DNA of 64,000 bases from Streptomyces sp. NRRL F-6131. Its GTDB lineage: Bacteria > Actinomycetota > Actinomycetes > Streptomycetales > Streptomycetaceae. Below, in pieces: positions 26,967-35,422 of the stretch; the first letter of the stretch is position 1; every line of letters starts with the position of its first letter. The position numbers and the translations under genes were made by a program. The DNA is taken from positions 62,001 through 126,000 of the forward strand of contig JOHN01000001.1 in NCBI GenBank assembly GCA_000719695.1, given 5' to 3'. The notes under the pieces are model-generated. The model had not been told where the DNA came from. It saw only the letters and a program-made list of their open reading frames with translations, and searched no databases.

Positions 26967-27268
26967 GACAGACCTCCAAGGGGGAGGAAGGGGAGAGGAG
27001 ACGTCGACGGATGCGTCGCCGTGGATGAGGCCAGGCCGGACCTGGTTGCTGTGAGGTGCACGTGGGCAGCAGACGCCGACCACCCATGAGGGTGGTGGCT
27101 ACTGACAGTCAATTACCTGTCGACAGTGAGCTACGCTAGCCCAAGGGTCTCACATGTGATACTCAATCGGCTCAATGTCACCCTCAAGTGGGACGGGCGG
27201 GCTCTCGGTGACCCAGTGGGCAGACTGCGCGGCAGACTTGCCCGTACATCACGTAAGGACGGAGAGCT
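26967..27268. other. divergent regulatory region between ATPase operon and XRE gene
   Basis: No gene. It contains a hairpin ACCACCC-ATGA-GGGTGGT (27079-27096), TTGACT on the minus strand near 27108, and TCACATGTGA (27150-27159), a 10-bp perfect palindrome that could be an operator for the XRE protein. GC falls noticeably from about 27100 onward. Confidence 0.5.
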
Positions 27269-28129
27269 ATGCCGCCACGCCGCCATCCGACGCTCAGGCA
27301 ACGCCGGCACGGTGCCGAGCTTCGCAGGATCCGTGAGGCAGCTGGACTCAATGGGCCGCAGTTGGCAAGGATTCTCGACATCGATGCGAGCCAGGTCAGC
27401 CAGATGGAGGGCGGCAAGGCCGGCGTGAGCCGCCAAAGAATCCGAGCGATCGCCGGGGCCTGCAAGTGTCTCAATGATCCACTCGTAGAGGCGCTGAGCA
27501 GCATGACTCAGGATCGATCCAGGGGCTGGTGGGAGGAGTATCGAGGGCTGCTTCAAAGTCCTTTCCTCGAATCTGCCGAGCACGAGGACTTTGCGGCTGG
27601 ACCGATCAAGGTCTGGACTTCGAACTTCATGCCGGGACTTCTTCAGAGCAGCGACTATGCGAAGGGCATGTTCAGTCGAAGAATTCCCAGTCTTTCGGTT
27701 CGCGAGATCGATCTGCACGCTGCCTTCCGCGTCCAGCGGCGAGGCGTCCTGACGCGAAGCCCGGGGAAGAGGCTGGAGGCCTACCTCCACGAGGCATGCC
27801 TTCTTACGCGCTACGGCGGCACTCAGATCCTACGGCAGCAGCTTGAATGTCTTGTCGAGGACTCGCATCGCGACAACATCAGCATCCGGGTCGTCCCATT
27901 TGAGACTCACACCTATCCGGGCGCCATTGAAAGTCTTATCTACTCCGTTGGGGAGGTCCCTGAACTCGATACGGTCGAGCTGGAATCCTCGCGGGGCCCG
28001 ATCTTCTTCGACGCGCCGAGCGAAATCGAGAGCTATCGTGCGATCTTTCGAAGGATCGAGAAGTCGGCCCTGTCGGAGGAGGAATCTCGGAAGCTGATCA
28101 TTGAAACGGCTCGGAATTTGAGGATTTGA
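27269..28129 (+). CDS. XRE-family regulator with DUF5753 domain (WhiJ-like)
   Basis: A 286-residue protein. An N-terminal XRE helix-turn-helix (LRRIREAAGLNGPQLARILD, then ASQVSQMEGGKAGVS) is followed by the DUF5753 domain, with WTSNFMPGLLQSSDYAK, RVQRRGVLTRSP and IRVVPFETHTYPGA. Such regulators pair with a DUF397 protein, here beginning one base after its stop, and belong to the WhiJ family implicated in developmental control. GC content and codon use are clearly lower than in the flanks, with many AT-ending codons, suggesting recent acquisition. ATG 27269 follows GGACGGAGAG. Confidence 0.92.
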   Translation: MPPRRHPTLRQRRHGAELRRIREAAGLNGPQLARILDIDASQVSQMEGGKAGVSRQRIRAIAGACKCLNDPLVEALSSMTQDRSRGWWEEYRGLLQSPFLESAEHEDFAAGPIKVWTSNFMPGLLQSSDYAKGMFSRRIPSLSVREIDLHAAFRVQRRGVLTRSPGKRLEAYLHEACLLTRYGGTQILRQQLECLVEDSHRDNISIRVVPFETHTYPGAIESLIYSVGEVPELDTVELESSRGPIFFDAPSEIESYRAIFRRIEKSALSEEESRKLIIETARNLRI

Positions 28130-28130
28130 A

Positions 28131-28340
28131 ATGCTTCGTACTGGCTGGCAGAAGTCTTCGTTCAGCAGCTCGGGTGGCGAATGCGTAGAGGTTCGCGCTG
28201 CTGACGGAATCGTCGAGATGCGTGAGTCGGACGTCGGTGAGATCGTCATCTGTACCACGCCCGAGAAGTTCGCTGCGTTGCTTCAGGGTGTCAAGGCCGG
28301 CGAGTTCGATCACCACGCCAGGGGGCGCGGGTTGGCCTGA
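28131..28340 (+). CDS. DUF397 protein
   Basis: A 69-residue DUF397 protein: WQKSSFSSSGGECVEVRAA is the family signature and ESDVGEIVICTTPEKFAALL follows. These small proteins are partners of XRE-DUF5753 regulators and may act as their inhibitors or ligands. It starts one base after the regulator stop, so the two are cotranscribed. It shares the lower GC of its partner. Confidence 0.92.
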   Translation: MLRTGWQKSSFSSSGGECVEVRAADGIVEMRESDVGEIVICTTPEKFAALLQGVKAGEFDHHARGRGLA

Positions 28341-28343
28341 CGC

Positions 28344-28388
28344 ATGGTCGGCTGCCCCCGCCCAGTTTGGGCGAGGGCAACCGACCAT
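28344..28388 (+). terminator. 21-bp stem after the XRE/DUF397 pair
   Basis: Arms running from ATGGTCGGCTGCCC to GGGCAACCGACCAT pair over 21 bp with two G-U type mismatches, around GTT. It begins three bases past the DUF397 stop and can serve the convergent ZapE gene too. Confidence 0.8.
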
Positions 28389-28426
28389 TTCTGGATCAGG
28401 GCTGATACCCGACCGGCGCCGTACGG

Positions 28427-29455
28427 TCAGGTGCCGTTCAGGAGGCGGAGGCGGCTGAGGGTGCGGTTGATGTCGGTGGGGAGGGTGTCGCCGTGGAGGG
28501 CCTCGGCGAGCGGGGCCTCGGCGAGGAGGTGGAGGCGGGTGTCGCGGTCGTGGAGGACGTCGACGAGGTTGGCGAAGCGTTGGGCGGCGTCGCGGTCGGC
28601 CGTGGCGAGGCGGGGCAGGCCGGCGAGGACCCAGGTGTCGTAGCGGTCGGCGATGGTCAGGAAGTCGATGGTGGAGGTGCGTTCCCCGCACAGTTCGTGG
28701 AAGTCGAACCAGACCAACCCGTCGCGCACGGCCCGGGCGGTGAGGGCGCGGCCGCCGATGTCGAGCTGTCGGCGCTCGTCGGCCGTGGGCGGTTCGAGTC
28801 CGGCGGCGCGGAGGTGCTGCGGGTCGGGCGAGCAGAGGTACTGGCCGGTCTCGAAGCGTGAACGGGGGCCCTGGGCCGTGCGTTCGGTCCGGTAGTCGCG
28901 CGGGCCGGCGACCTCGACGACGTCCAAGGAGGCTTCGAGCAGCTTGATGGTCGGCTCGAACATGTGGTGGTGGACCGGGTTCGGCAGCAGGCCGCCGGGC
29001 GGGTAGTTGGACGTCGCCAGCAGGGTGATCTTCTGGTCGAAGAGCGAGGTGAGGACCCGGCCCATCATCATGGCGTCGCCCGGGTCGTGCACGTGGAACT
29101 CGTCGAAGAACAGCAGCCGGCAGTCGCCGAGCAGCTCCGCGACGGCCAGGTCGCAGGCGTTGCGCTCCCGGCGGTGGCGCGCGTACACCGCGTGGAACTC
29201 CCGGAAGAACTCGTGGAAGTGCACGCGGTGTTTGCGGGGGAGGGGGAGTGCTTCGTAGAACACCTCGGTCAGCCAGCTCTTGCCGCGCCCGACCGGTCCC
29301 CAGACGTAGAGGCCGCGCGGCGGCGGTCCGGCGAAGAACCGCCGGCGCCCGGCGAGTTCGGCGCCGAGGCGGGAGAGCCGGGCGGCGGCGGCCCGCTGGG
29401 CGTCGTCGAGCGCGAAGCCGGCCTCCCGGGCCGCCTGTTCGAAGGTGTCCAGCAT
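28427..29455 (-). CDS. zapE: ZapE/AFG1-like ATPase
   Basis: A 342-residue AAA-type ATPase. Walker A is GPVGRGKSWL near residue 57, followed by HRVHFHEFFREFH. Walker B is LLFFDEFHVHDPGDAM near 115. The LLATSNYPPGGLLPNPVHH segment is the ZapE/AFG1 signature. In E. coli ZapE acts at the division ring under stress; in eukaryotes AFG1 helps turnover of mitochondrial proteins. Start ATG 29455. The actinobacterial role is unproven. Confidence 0.9.
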   Translation of the reverse strand: MLDTFEQAAREAGFALDDAQRAAAARLSRLGAELAGRRRFFAGPPPRGLYVWGPVGRGKSWLTEVFYEALPLPRKHRVHFHEFFREFHAVYARHRRERNACDLAVAELLGDCRLLFFDEFHVHDPGDAMMMGRVLTSLFDQKITLLATSNYPPGGLLPNPVHHHMFEPTIKLLEASLDVVEVAGPRDYRTERTAQGPRSRFETGQYLCSPDPQHLRAAGLEPPTADERRQLDIGGRALTARAVRDGLVWFDFHELCGERTSTIDFLTIADRYDTWVLAGLPRLATADRDAAQRFANLVDVLHDRDTRLHLLAEAPLAEALHGDTLPTDINRTLSRLRLLNGT

Positions 29456-29558
29456 CTGTGTGCCCCCCGGTTCCGGAATGTGGCGGACCGCCGGGTCGCC
29501 CGACGATCCGCCATGATCATTTCAGACCGGGGCGCACGCGACGCCGCCGGGTCCGTGC

Positions 29559-29903
29559 TCAGGCCGGCGGCGGACCGGCCGCGTCGAGGCGGCGGACCAG
29601 CGCGCGCAGGGCGCGCAGTTCGCGGTCGAGGGCCTGGGCGCCGGCGGTGGTGAGGGTGACCCAGGTGCGGGGGCGGCGGCCGGCGTAGCCCTTGTTCACG
29701 GCGACCAGGCCGGAGTCCTCCAGGACCTTCAGGTGCCGGGAGAGGTTGCCGTCGGTGAGGCCGAGCTCCTGCTTGAGGAAGGCGAAGTCGACGCTCTCGG
29801 CCTCGCGGGCGATCGCCAGGACGCCGAGCCGCACCCGCTGGTGGACGGTGTCGTCCAGGGCCAGGGTCGGGTGCTGCTCCTCGGTGTCGTCCGCAACGCT
29901 CAT
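29559..29903 (-). CDS. winged-helix regulator (HTH_27, MarR/ArsR-like)
   Basis: A 114-residue regulator: HQRVRLGVLAIAREAESVDF, then LKQELGLTDGNLSRHLKVLEDSG as recognition helix and KGYAGRRPRTWVTLT as wing. Its ATG overlaps the stop of the upstream membrane protein gene (ATGA), so the pair is coupled. Regulators of this class usually repress the operon that encodes them; a good operator candidate is the 17-bp dyad at 30708-30724. Confidence 0.88.
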   Translation of the reverse strand: MSVADDTEEQHPTLALDDTVHQRVRLGVLAIAREAESVDFAFLKQELGLTDGNLSRHLKVLEDSGLVAVNKGYAGRRPRTWVTLTTAGAQALDRELRALRALVRRLDAAGPPPA

Positions 29904-30673
29904 GAGGTGACCGTAAGGGATGCGGCCGGCGTCCGGCGTGCCGCGGTCCACTGGGCGAGGCCGGCGGTGAGCAGGACGGCGGCCAGCAGCAGGGCCCTGG
30001 GCCGGGGGCCGTCGAGCCACGGGAGCCAGCTGCCGCCCCAGGGCTCGGCCAGCAGGACGGTGAGCAGCGCGGTGTGGACGAGGCCGGCGCCGGCCACGAG
30101 GGTGCTGCGCTCGGTGAGGCCGAGGACCAGCAGGCCGATGCCGACCGCGTACCAGGGCGAGGCGTAGGTGTTCCCGAGGAGGGAGAGCGTGAACGGCACC
30201 CGGTGCGCGAACAGCAGGGCGAGCAGGACGGCGGTGACCAGGACGCCCGCGCCGGCCACGGCGCCGAGCCAGGCGTTGCGGTGCGGGACGATGCCGCGGG
30301 TCTCGCCGCGCCGCCGGTACCAGCGGGCCAGGGCGACCCAGGCGAGCGGGAGCAGTGCGTACCAGATCCCCCAGGCGAGGAAGCGGAGGACGGCGCCGTC
30401 GAACTCGCCCTCCAGGCACGGGCCGTCGAGCGCGCCGTGGGGCACGCAGAGGCCGATGTACTCCGAGTACGCGAAGGTCGGGTACGAGGTGACGCTCCGG
30501 CCGCCGGCGCCGAAGTTGTAGGCCTGCCCGGCGATCGGGACGGCGGCCAGGGCGAGCAGGCCGAAGCAGAGCAGCGGAACGCCCGTGCCGCGCAGGCTGG
30601 TCCGGGCCCGGGCGCGCAGGCCCTCCGTGGCGGCGAGCAGTGCGGCCGGGTCGTCCCGGTGCAGTGTGTTCAT
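29900..30673 (-). CDS. multi-pass membrane protein, unknown function
   Basis: A 257-residue protein with about six hydrophobic helices, starting at GVPLLCFGLLALAAVPIAG near residue 35. A loop with two cysteines (LCVPHGALDGPCLEG) is probably outside. No transporter motif is recognised. It is the first gene of a two-gene operon with the winged-helix regulator and is presumably the regulated product. Start ATG 30673. Confidence 0.75.
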   Translation of the reverse strand: MNTLHRDDPAALLAATEGLRARARTSLRGTGVPLLCFGLLALAAVPIAGQAYNFGAGGRSVTSYPTFAYSEYIGLCVPHGALDGPCLEGEFDGAVLRFLAWGIWYALLPLAWVALARWYRRRGETRGIVPHRNAWLGAVAGAGVLVTAVLLALLFAHRVPFTLSLLGNTYASPWYAVGIGLLVLGLTERSTLVAGAGLVHTALLTVLLAEPWGGSWLPWLDGPRPRALLLAAVLLTAGLAQWTAARRTPAASLTVTS

Positions 30674-30707
30674 GGTCCACCCCTGGTGACGTCGTGTCAG
30701 TGCGTAG

Positions 30708-30737
30708 ACTTTGCATCGCAAAGTATCCTGCAGTCAA
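30708..30737 (-). promoter_or_regulatory. palindromic operator ACTTTGC-ATC-GCAAAGT with TTGACT upstream
   Basis: A perfect 7-bp dyad with a 3-bp centre (30708-30724). TTGACT on the minus strand (30737-30732) lies just upstream as a -35 box, so the dyad sits where polymerase binds. It lies 35 bases before the membrane protein ATG and is the likely autoregulatory site. Confidence 0.7.
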
Positions 30738-30757
30738 GAGTTCACGGGATGACAAAG

Positions 30758-30796
30758 CGAAGGGCCCGTCGCCTGGTGCACGCGACGGGCCCTTCG
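30758..30796. terminator. 15-bp perfect stem after the exonuclease gene
   Basis: CGAAGGGCCCGTCGC pairs with GCGACGGGCCCTTCG. On the minus strand CTTTGTC follows, so it ends the exonuclease transcript. Confidence 0.8.
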
Positions 30797-30808
30797 GGAA
30801 GCGGTGGT

Positions 30809-31741
30809 TCAGCGGGCGGCGAGCGCCTCCAGGACGCGCTCCAGGGAGGTGCCGAGGCCCCAGCGGGCGGCGAGGGCCTCCAGGGTCATCGGGTCGAGCG
30901 GCTCGCCCGGCAGGGCCGGGTCGAACGCGGGCAGCGGGGCGTCGGTGGCCACGCCGACCACGGTCGGCGCCACGTCCAGGTAGGCCGAGGCCTCCAGCAG
31001 GTTGCGGCGCCGGGCCGGGGTGAGCCCGGAGCCGATGTCCTGCGCGGCGGTGCGGATGCCGGCCAGGTCGCCGTACTCGTGGATCAGCTGGGCCGCGGTC
31101 TTCTCGCCGATGCCCTTGACGCCGGGCAGGCCGTCGCTCGGGTCACCGCGCAGGGCGGCCAGGTCGGCGTACTGGGCGCCGCGCACGCCGTACTTCTCCT
31201 GGAGCAGTGCGTCGTCGGTGACCTGGAGATTGCCCATCCCCTTGACGGGGTAGAGCACGGTGATCGCGCGGGCGTCGTCGACCAGCTGGAACAGGTCGCG
31301 GTCGCCGGTGACGATCTGCACCGGCCCGGTGGCGCGCGCGGTCAGCGTGCCGATCACGTCGTCCGCCTCGTAGCCGGCCGAGCCGATCCGGGCGATGCCG
31401 AGCGCGTCCAGCACCTGCTCGATCACCGGGACCTGCGGGGCGAGGGTGTCCGGCACCTCCTCCTCGCCGTCCTGGGCGGCCTCGGCGACCCGGTGGGTCT
31501 TGTACGAGGGGATGAGGTCCACCCGCCACTGCGGGCGCCAGTCGGCGTCCATGCAGGCGACCAGCTGGTCGGGCCGGTGGTCGTGGACCAGCCGGGCGAT
31601 GAAGTCCAGCAGGCCCCGGACGGCGTTGACCGGCTCGCCCTGCGGCGAGCGCAGGGTGTCGGGTACGCCGAAGTAGGCCCGGAAGTAGAGGCTGGCGGAG
31701 TCGAGCAGCATCAGGCGGGGTGCGGTCACGCCTCCGATCAT
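30809..31741 (-). CDS. 5'-3' exonuclease (DNA polymerase I nuclease-domain type)
   Basis: A 310-residue stand-alone 5' nuclease like the N-terminal domain of DNA polymerase I. Metal-site acidic residues lie in LLDSASLYFRAYF, ACMDADWRPQWR, GYEADDVIGTL and VTGDRDLFQLV. The helix-hairpin-helix DNA clamp is GDPSDGLPGVKGIGEKTA near residue 195. It should remove flaps or RNA primers and help repair. Streptomycetes carry such a protein besides PolA. Start ATG 31741; GTG 31729 is possible. Confidence 0.92.
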   Translation of the reverse strand: MIGGVTAPRLMLLDSASLYFRAYFGVPDTLRSPQGEPVNAVRGLLDFIARLVHDHRPDQLVACMDADWRPQWRVDLIPSYKTHRVAEAAQDGEEEVPDTLAPQVPVIEQVLDALGIARIGSAGYEADDVIGTLTARATGPVQIVTGDRDLFQLVDDARAITVLYPVKGMGNLQVTDDALLQEKYGVRGAQYADLAALRGDPSDGLPGVKGIGEKTAAQLIHEYGDLAGIRTAAQDIGSGLTPARRRNLLEASAYLDVAPTVVGVATDAPLPAFDPALPGEPLDPMTLEALAARWGLGTSLERVLEALAAR

Positions 31742-31810
31742 GCCGTACGGGACCGACGGCGACGGTCCCGTACGGACACCGACTCGGGCGCGGGGGGCCT
31801 GCGACGAGGC

Positions 31811-32851
31811 TCAGTGGTCGTGCGGGCCGGCGCGGTGGACGGGGCCGTGGGCATCGGCGCAGTGCTCGGCGGTGAGGTCGCCCGGGCCGGTGATCTGCAG
31901 CAGGGCGCCGGCCTCGTCCTCGCCGACGTGGTCGACCTGGAGGGTGCTGTGGGTGATCCCGTACTCGCCGGAGAGCCGCCGCTGGAGTTCGCGCCGCACG
32001 GCGTGGCAGTCGCCGCCCGGGGTGACCAGGATGTGCGCGGAGAGCGCCGGCTGGCCGGAGGTGATCTCCCAGATGTGCAGGTCGTGGATCTCCTCGACCA
32101 GCGGCTGGTCGACCAGCCGGTCGGCCACCGCGTCCGGGTCGATCCCGGCGGGTGCGGCCTCCAGGAAGATCCGCCCGGAGTCGCGGACCAGGCCGATGCC
32201 CGCCTTCAGCATCAGCGCGACCACGATGAGGGAGGCGATCGAGTCGGCCCGGGCGAAGCCGGTGGTCACCACGATCAGACCGGCCACGGCGGTGGCGATG
32301 AACGCGTACAGGTCGGTGAGGACGTGCTGGAAGGCGCCCTCGACGTTCAGCGAGCTGCGGTTGGCCTTGGACATGCACCAGGTGGCGGCCACGTTCACCA
32401 CGATCCCGACCAGCGCGGTGATCAGGACCAGCGAACCGGTCACCTCCGGCGGTTCGAGCAGCCGGCTGATCGCCTCGTAGCCGAGCCAGGCCGACAGGAC
32501 CAGCAGGGTCACGCCGTTGGCCTGCGCGGAGAGGATCTCGGCGCGCTTGAGCCCGTAGGTGTAACCGCCGCGGGCGGGGCGGGCGGAGAGCCGCATGGCG
32601 ATCAGCGCGAGGACGATCGAGGCGGCGTCGGTGAGCATGTGCGCGGCGTCCGAGATCAGCGCCAGCGACTCGGCGGCGAAGCCGACCACCACCTCGCCCG
32701 CCATGAACACCACGATCAGCGCGAGCGCGCTCAGCAGCCACCGGCGGTCGGCGTCGGCGGCGACGCCGTGCGAGTGGCCGCCGTGGCCGCCGCCGCGTCC
32801 GGCCTTGTGGTCATGCTCATGATCATGGATCGAGTGTGCGTGGCCGGCCAT
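31811..32851 (-). CDS. cation diffusion facilitator (zinc-type efflux)
   Basis: A 346-residue CDF exporter. The first 30 residues are His/Asp-rich (HAHSIHDHEHDH and HGGHSHG), a metal-gathering tail. Six helices follow; transport-site ligands are in LISDAAHMLTDA (helix II) and FQHVLTDLYAF (helix V). The C-terminal cytoplasmic domain has LHIWEITSGQPALSAHI and ends in further His residues. Substrate is probably Zn, Cd or Co in exchange for protons. ATG 32851 is preceded by GAGAGGA; an upstream extension of the frame lacks a start signal. Confidence 0.92.
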   Translation of the reverse strand: MAGHAHSIHDHEHDHKAGRGGGHGGHSHGVAADADRRWLLSALALIVVFMAGEVVVGFAAESLALISDAAHMLTDAASIVLALIAMRLSARPARGGYTYGLKRAEILSAQANGVTLLVLSAWLGYEAISRLLEPPEVTGSLVLITALVGIVVNVAATWCMSKANRSSLNVEGAFQHVLTDLYAFIATAVAGLIVVTTGFARADSIASLIVVALMLKAGIGLVRDSGRIFLEAAPAGIDPDAVADRLVDQPLVEEIHDLHIWEITSGQPALSAHILVTPGGDCHAVRRELQRRLSGEYGITHSTLQVDHVGEDEAGALLQITGPGDLTAEHCADAHGPVHRAGPHDH

Positions 32852-33034
32852 CGACGTCCTCTCCCGGGGCTCATGAACGCATGGAGGTAAGGGGCGGGGT
32901 GTGTGGCCACCCCGCACTCGAAGTGAACCGCACATCGAACGAAGATCCAAAGGCTGCATTGGAGACCGTTGTCATTGCCGCGTCGTAACCCCCGTCGGGT
33001 ATCGTCGCGCCGCTGCTGAACAGGGGAGAAGCGC

Positions 33035-34303
33035 ATGCTGCCGAATTCGCGCGTCGGAGGGGCCGCCGAGGCCGGACGGGTGGTCGGCCTCGGCACGATC
33101 GCGCGGGAGTGGGGACGGATCGGGGTCACCGGCTTCGGCGGGCCGCCCGCGCACATCCTGCTGCTGCGCCGGCTCTGCGTGGAACGGCGGCAGTGGCTGA
33201 CCCCGGAGGAGTTCGAGGACGGCATCGCGGCGACCAACCTCCTGCCCGGTCCGGCCTCCACCCAGCTTGCCGTCTTCACCGCCTGGCGGCTGCGCGGGCT
33301 GCCGGGCGCGCTGGTCGGCGGGGCCTGCTTCATCGGGCCCGGGCTGGTGCTGATCCTGGCGCTCTCGGTGCTGTTCCTGGCCGGCGATCCGCCGCTGTGG
33401 GTGCTCGGCGCGGCCGCCGGCGCCGGGGCGGCCGTGCCGGCGGTCGCCGTGCAGGCGGCGACCTCGCTGGTCCCGGCCAGCTTCGGCCGGATGGGCCGGG
33501 CCCGTTCCGCCCGGGCCCGCTGGGTCGGGTACGCGCTGGCCGGAGCGGCGGCCGCGGTCCTGACCGGCCCCTGGCTGGTGCTGGTGCTGATCGCCGCAGG
33601 GCTGACCGAGATCGCCGTCCGGCGACGGCACGGGGGACGGGGACGGCCCGCCGGTCCCCCGAACGGTCCCGCCCCGGACGGCCGCAGCGGCGGCTCGGGA
33701 CCCGGTGGCGGCCCCGGTGGGCGGGCCGCCGGACTGCCGCTCGCCGGGTCGCTCGCGCTCGGCGGTCTCGGTGGGCTCGGCGCGGTGGCCTGGGTGGCGT
33801 TCAAGGTGGGTGCGCTCTCCTACGGGGGAGGATTCGTGATCATCCCGCTGATGCGGGACGACGCCGTCCACCGCTACCACTGGATGACCGACGGACAGTT
33901 CCTCAACGCCGTCGCCCTCGGCCAGGTCACCCCCGGTCCGGTGGTGCACACGGTCGCCGTGGTCGGCTACGCGGCCGCCGGGATCGCCGGCGGGCTGCTC
34001 GCGGCGGTGGTCGCCTTCGCGCCGTCCTTCCTCTTCGTGATCCTCGGCGGCCGGCACTTCGACCGGCTCCGGGCCGACCGGCGGGTGCAGGACTTCCTCA
34101 CCGGCGCCGGATCGGCCGTGATCGGCGCCATCGCGGGCTCGGCGCTGCCGCTCGCCGCCGCGCTCGGGTACGGCTGGCAGTGGGGCGTCCTGGCGGGGGC
34201 GCTGCTCTGGCTGGTGCTCGCCCGGCGGGGCGTGGTGCTCGCCCTGCTGGCGGCCGGCGCGGCCGGGGTGCTCGCCGCGGCCGTCGGGCTGCCGCCGGCC
34301 TGA
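33035..34303 (+). CDS. chrA: chromate transporter (CHR family, two-domain)
   Basis: A 422-residue CHR protein with two homologous halves. The first has GVTGFGGPPAHILLLRRLCV and LLPGPASTQLAVF; the second has VGALSYGGGFVIIPLMRDDAV and LGQVTPGPVVHTVAV. These FGGP/YGGG and PGP motifs define the family, which exports chromate in resistance or may serve sulfate-like anions. A Gly/Pro/Arg-rich cytoplasmic linker joins the halves. ATG 33035 follows AGGGGAGAAG. Confidence 0.93.
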   Translation: MLPNSRVGGAAEAGRVVGLGTIAREWGRIGVTGFGGPPAHILLLRRLCVERRQWLTPEEFEDGIAATNLLPGPASTQLAVFTAWRLRGLPGALVGGACFIGPGLVLILALSVLFLAGDPPLWVLGAAAGAGAAVPAVAVQAATSLVPASFGRMGRARSARARWVGYALAGAAAAVLTGPWLVLVLIAAGLTEIAVRRRHGGRGRPAGPPNGPAPDGRSGGSGPGGGPGGRAAGLPLAGSLALGGLGGLGAVAWVAFKVGALSYGGGFVIIPLMRDDAVHRYHWMTDGQFLNAVALGQVTPGPVVHTVAVVGYAAAGIAGGLLAAVVAFAPSFLFVILGGRHFDRLRADRRVQDFLTGAGSAVIGAIAGSALPLAAALGYGWQWGVLAGALLWLVLARRGVVLALLAAGAAGVLAAAVGLPPA

Positions 34304-34397
34304 GGCCCGAGCTGCCTGAGGCCCGAGCTGCCTGGGCCCCGAGCGGCGTGGGCCCCGAGCTGCCTGGGCCCCGAGCGGCGTGGGCCCCGAGCGGCGT
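34302..34397 (+). repeat. six 16-bp tandem units starting in the chrA stop codon
   Basis: Units alternate between G(A/G)G(G/C)CCCGAGCTGCCT and GGGCCCCGAGCGGCGT. They begin at base two of the TGA and end at 34397; two further GTCCGTCCCGGG words follow. Too regular to be chance; no coding role is seen. Confidence 0.9.
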
Positions 34398-34471
34398 CCG
34401 TCCCGGGTGCTGTCCGTCCCGGGCGACCGGCCTCACCGGCGCTCGGGCTCCGGCGTGAACCGGGGAGCGAG

Positions 34472-34495
34472 GGGCTCACCCGGCCGGGTGAGCCC
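34472..34495 (+). terminator. 24-bp perfect palindrome with GGTTT tail
   Basis: GGGCTCACCCGG is followed by its exact complement and GGTTTGCG. Probably terminates chrA read-through before the SGNH gene. Confidence 0.6.
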
Positions 34496-34536
34496 GGTTT
34501 GCGCGCCCCCGTGCGCCTGCGCCACGATCGACGCCC

Positions 34537-35394
34537 GTGAAGATCACCGAGGCGCGAGCCGTTCACCGGACCGCCGAACCGGGGCCGCCCGTACCGCATA
34601 TGACGTACCGTCAGCTCGAAGCGACGCCCGCCCGCCCGTCGGTCCTCACCCGGATCTGCGGCCGGCTGCTGATGAGCCGTCCGCCCGCCGACTGGACCGT
34701 CCCGCCCGCCGACGGCCGCTACGGCCCGGACCGACCCGGCGACCCCCGGCCGCTCACGCTGCTGGTGCTCGGCGACTCCTGCGCCCTGGGCCTCGGCGTC
34801 GACCGCCCCGGGGAGACCCTGGGTGCCCGCCTCGCGCAGTCCCTCGGCGAGCACCTCGACCGGCCCGTCGACCTGCGGGTGTTCGCCCGGGTCGGCGCCA
34901 CCACGGCCGCCCTGCGGCACCAGCTCGTGGGCGCCGCCGGGCTCCGGCCCGGCCTCGCGCTGCTCTGCGTGGGCGGCACCGACGCGCTCCTCCCGCTCCC
35001 GGTCGGCCGCGCCGTCCGCCGGTTCGCCCTGGTGCTCCGGCGGCTCCGCGAGACCGGCTGGCACCCGGTCGTCCTGTCGTGCCCCGACCCCGGTCGGGCG
35101 CCCGGTCTCCGTGCCCCGGCCCGCCTGCTCGGCGCATCCCGCGCCCGCCGCCTCGCCCACCGCCAGACCCGCGCCGCCGAACGCGCCGGAGCCCCGACGG
35201 CCGCCGGCGGCGGGCGCCACGACCGGGCCGACCACCTCCTCGGCCCCGACGGCGTCCACCCGTCCCCCCTGGGCTGCGCCGAACACGCCGCCCGCGTGCT
35301 CCCGGCGCTCCTCGCCGCCGCCACCGCGCTCCCCGCCCCGCCTCCGAGCCCGGCCCCGCACCCGAGCTCGACGCCGGTCCCCGCCCGCCCGTAG
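34537..35394 (+). CDS. SGNH/GDSL-type hydrolase
   Basis: Up to 285 residues. Block I is LLVLGDSCALGLGVD with the nucleophile Ser, block II the Gly in RVGATTAALRH, block III is CVGGTDALLPL (Asp in place of the usual Asn), and block V is LLGPDGVHPSPLG with the Asp-His pair. It should be an esterase or acyl hydrolase. No signal peptide is seen, so it is cytosolic. The C-terminal 25 residues are proline-rich. The start is uncertain: GTG 34537 and ATG 34600 both lack a ribosome site. Confidence 0.85.
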   Translation: MKITEARAVHRTAEPGPPVPHMTYRQLEATPARPSVLTRICGRLLMSRPPADWTVPPADGRYGPDRPGDPRPLTLLVLGDSCALGLGVDRPGETLGARLAQSLGEHLDRPVDLRVFARVGATTAALRHQLVGAAGLRPGLALLCVGGTDALLPLPVGRAVRRFALVLRRLRETGWHPVVLSCPDPGRAPGLRAPARLLGASRARRLAHRQTRAAERAGAPTAAGGGRHDRADHLLGPDGVHPSPLGCAEHAARVLPALLAAATALPAPPPSPAPHPSSTPVPARP

Positions 35395-35422
35395 CCGCCC
35401 GGCGCGAGGCCGGCCCCGCGGG

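Noticed and set aside
27150..27159. Fourth member of the ATTTCACAT motif group (TCACATGTGA)
   Set aside because: It shares only CACATG and lies before an XRE gene; it is better explained as a separate operator.
32852..33034. Zur- or CzrA-type metal operator between the CDF and chromate genes
   Set aside because: No dyad close to known metal-regulator boxes was found; resemblance near ATTGGAGACC is too weak.
34302..34397. CRISPR-like array
   Set aside because: Units are contiguous 16-mers without unique spacers, and no cas gene is present. The same holds for 59470-59541.
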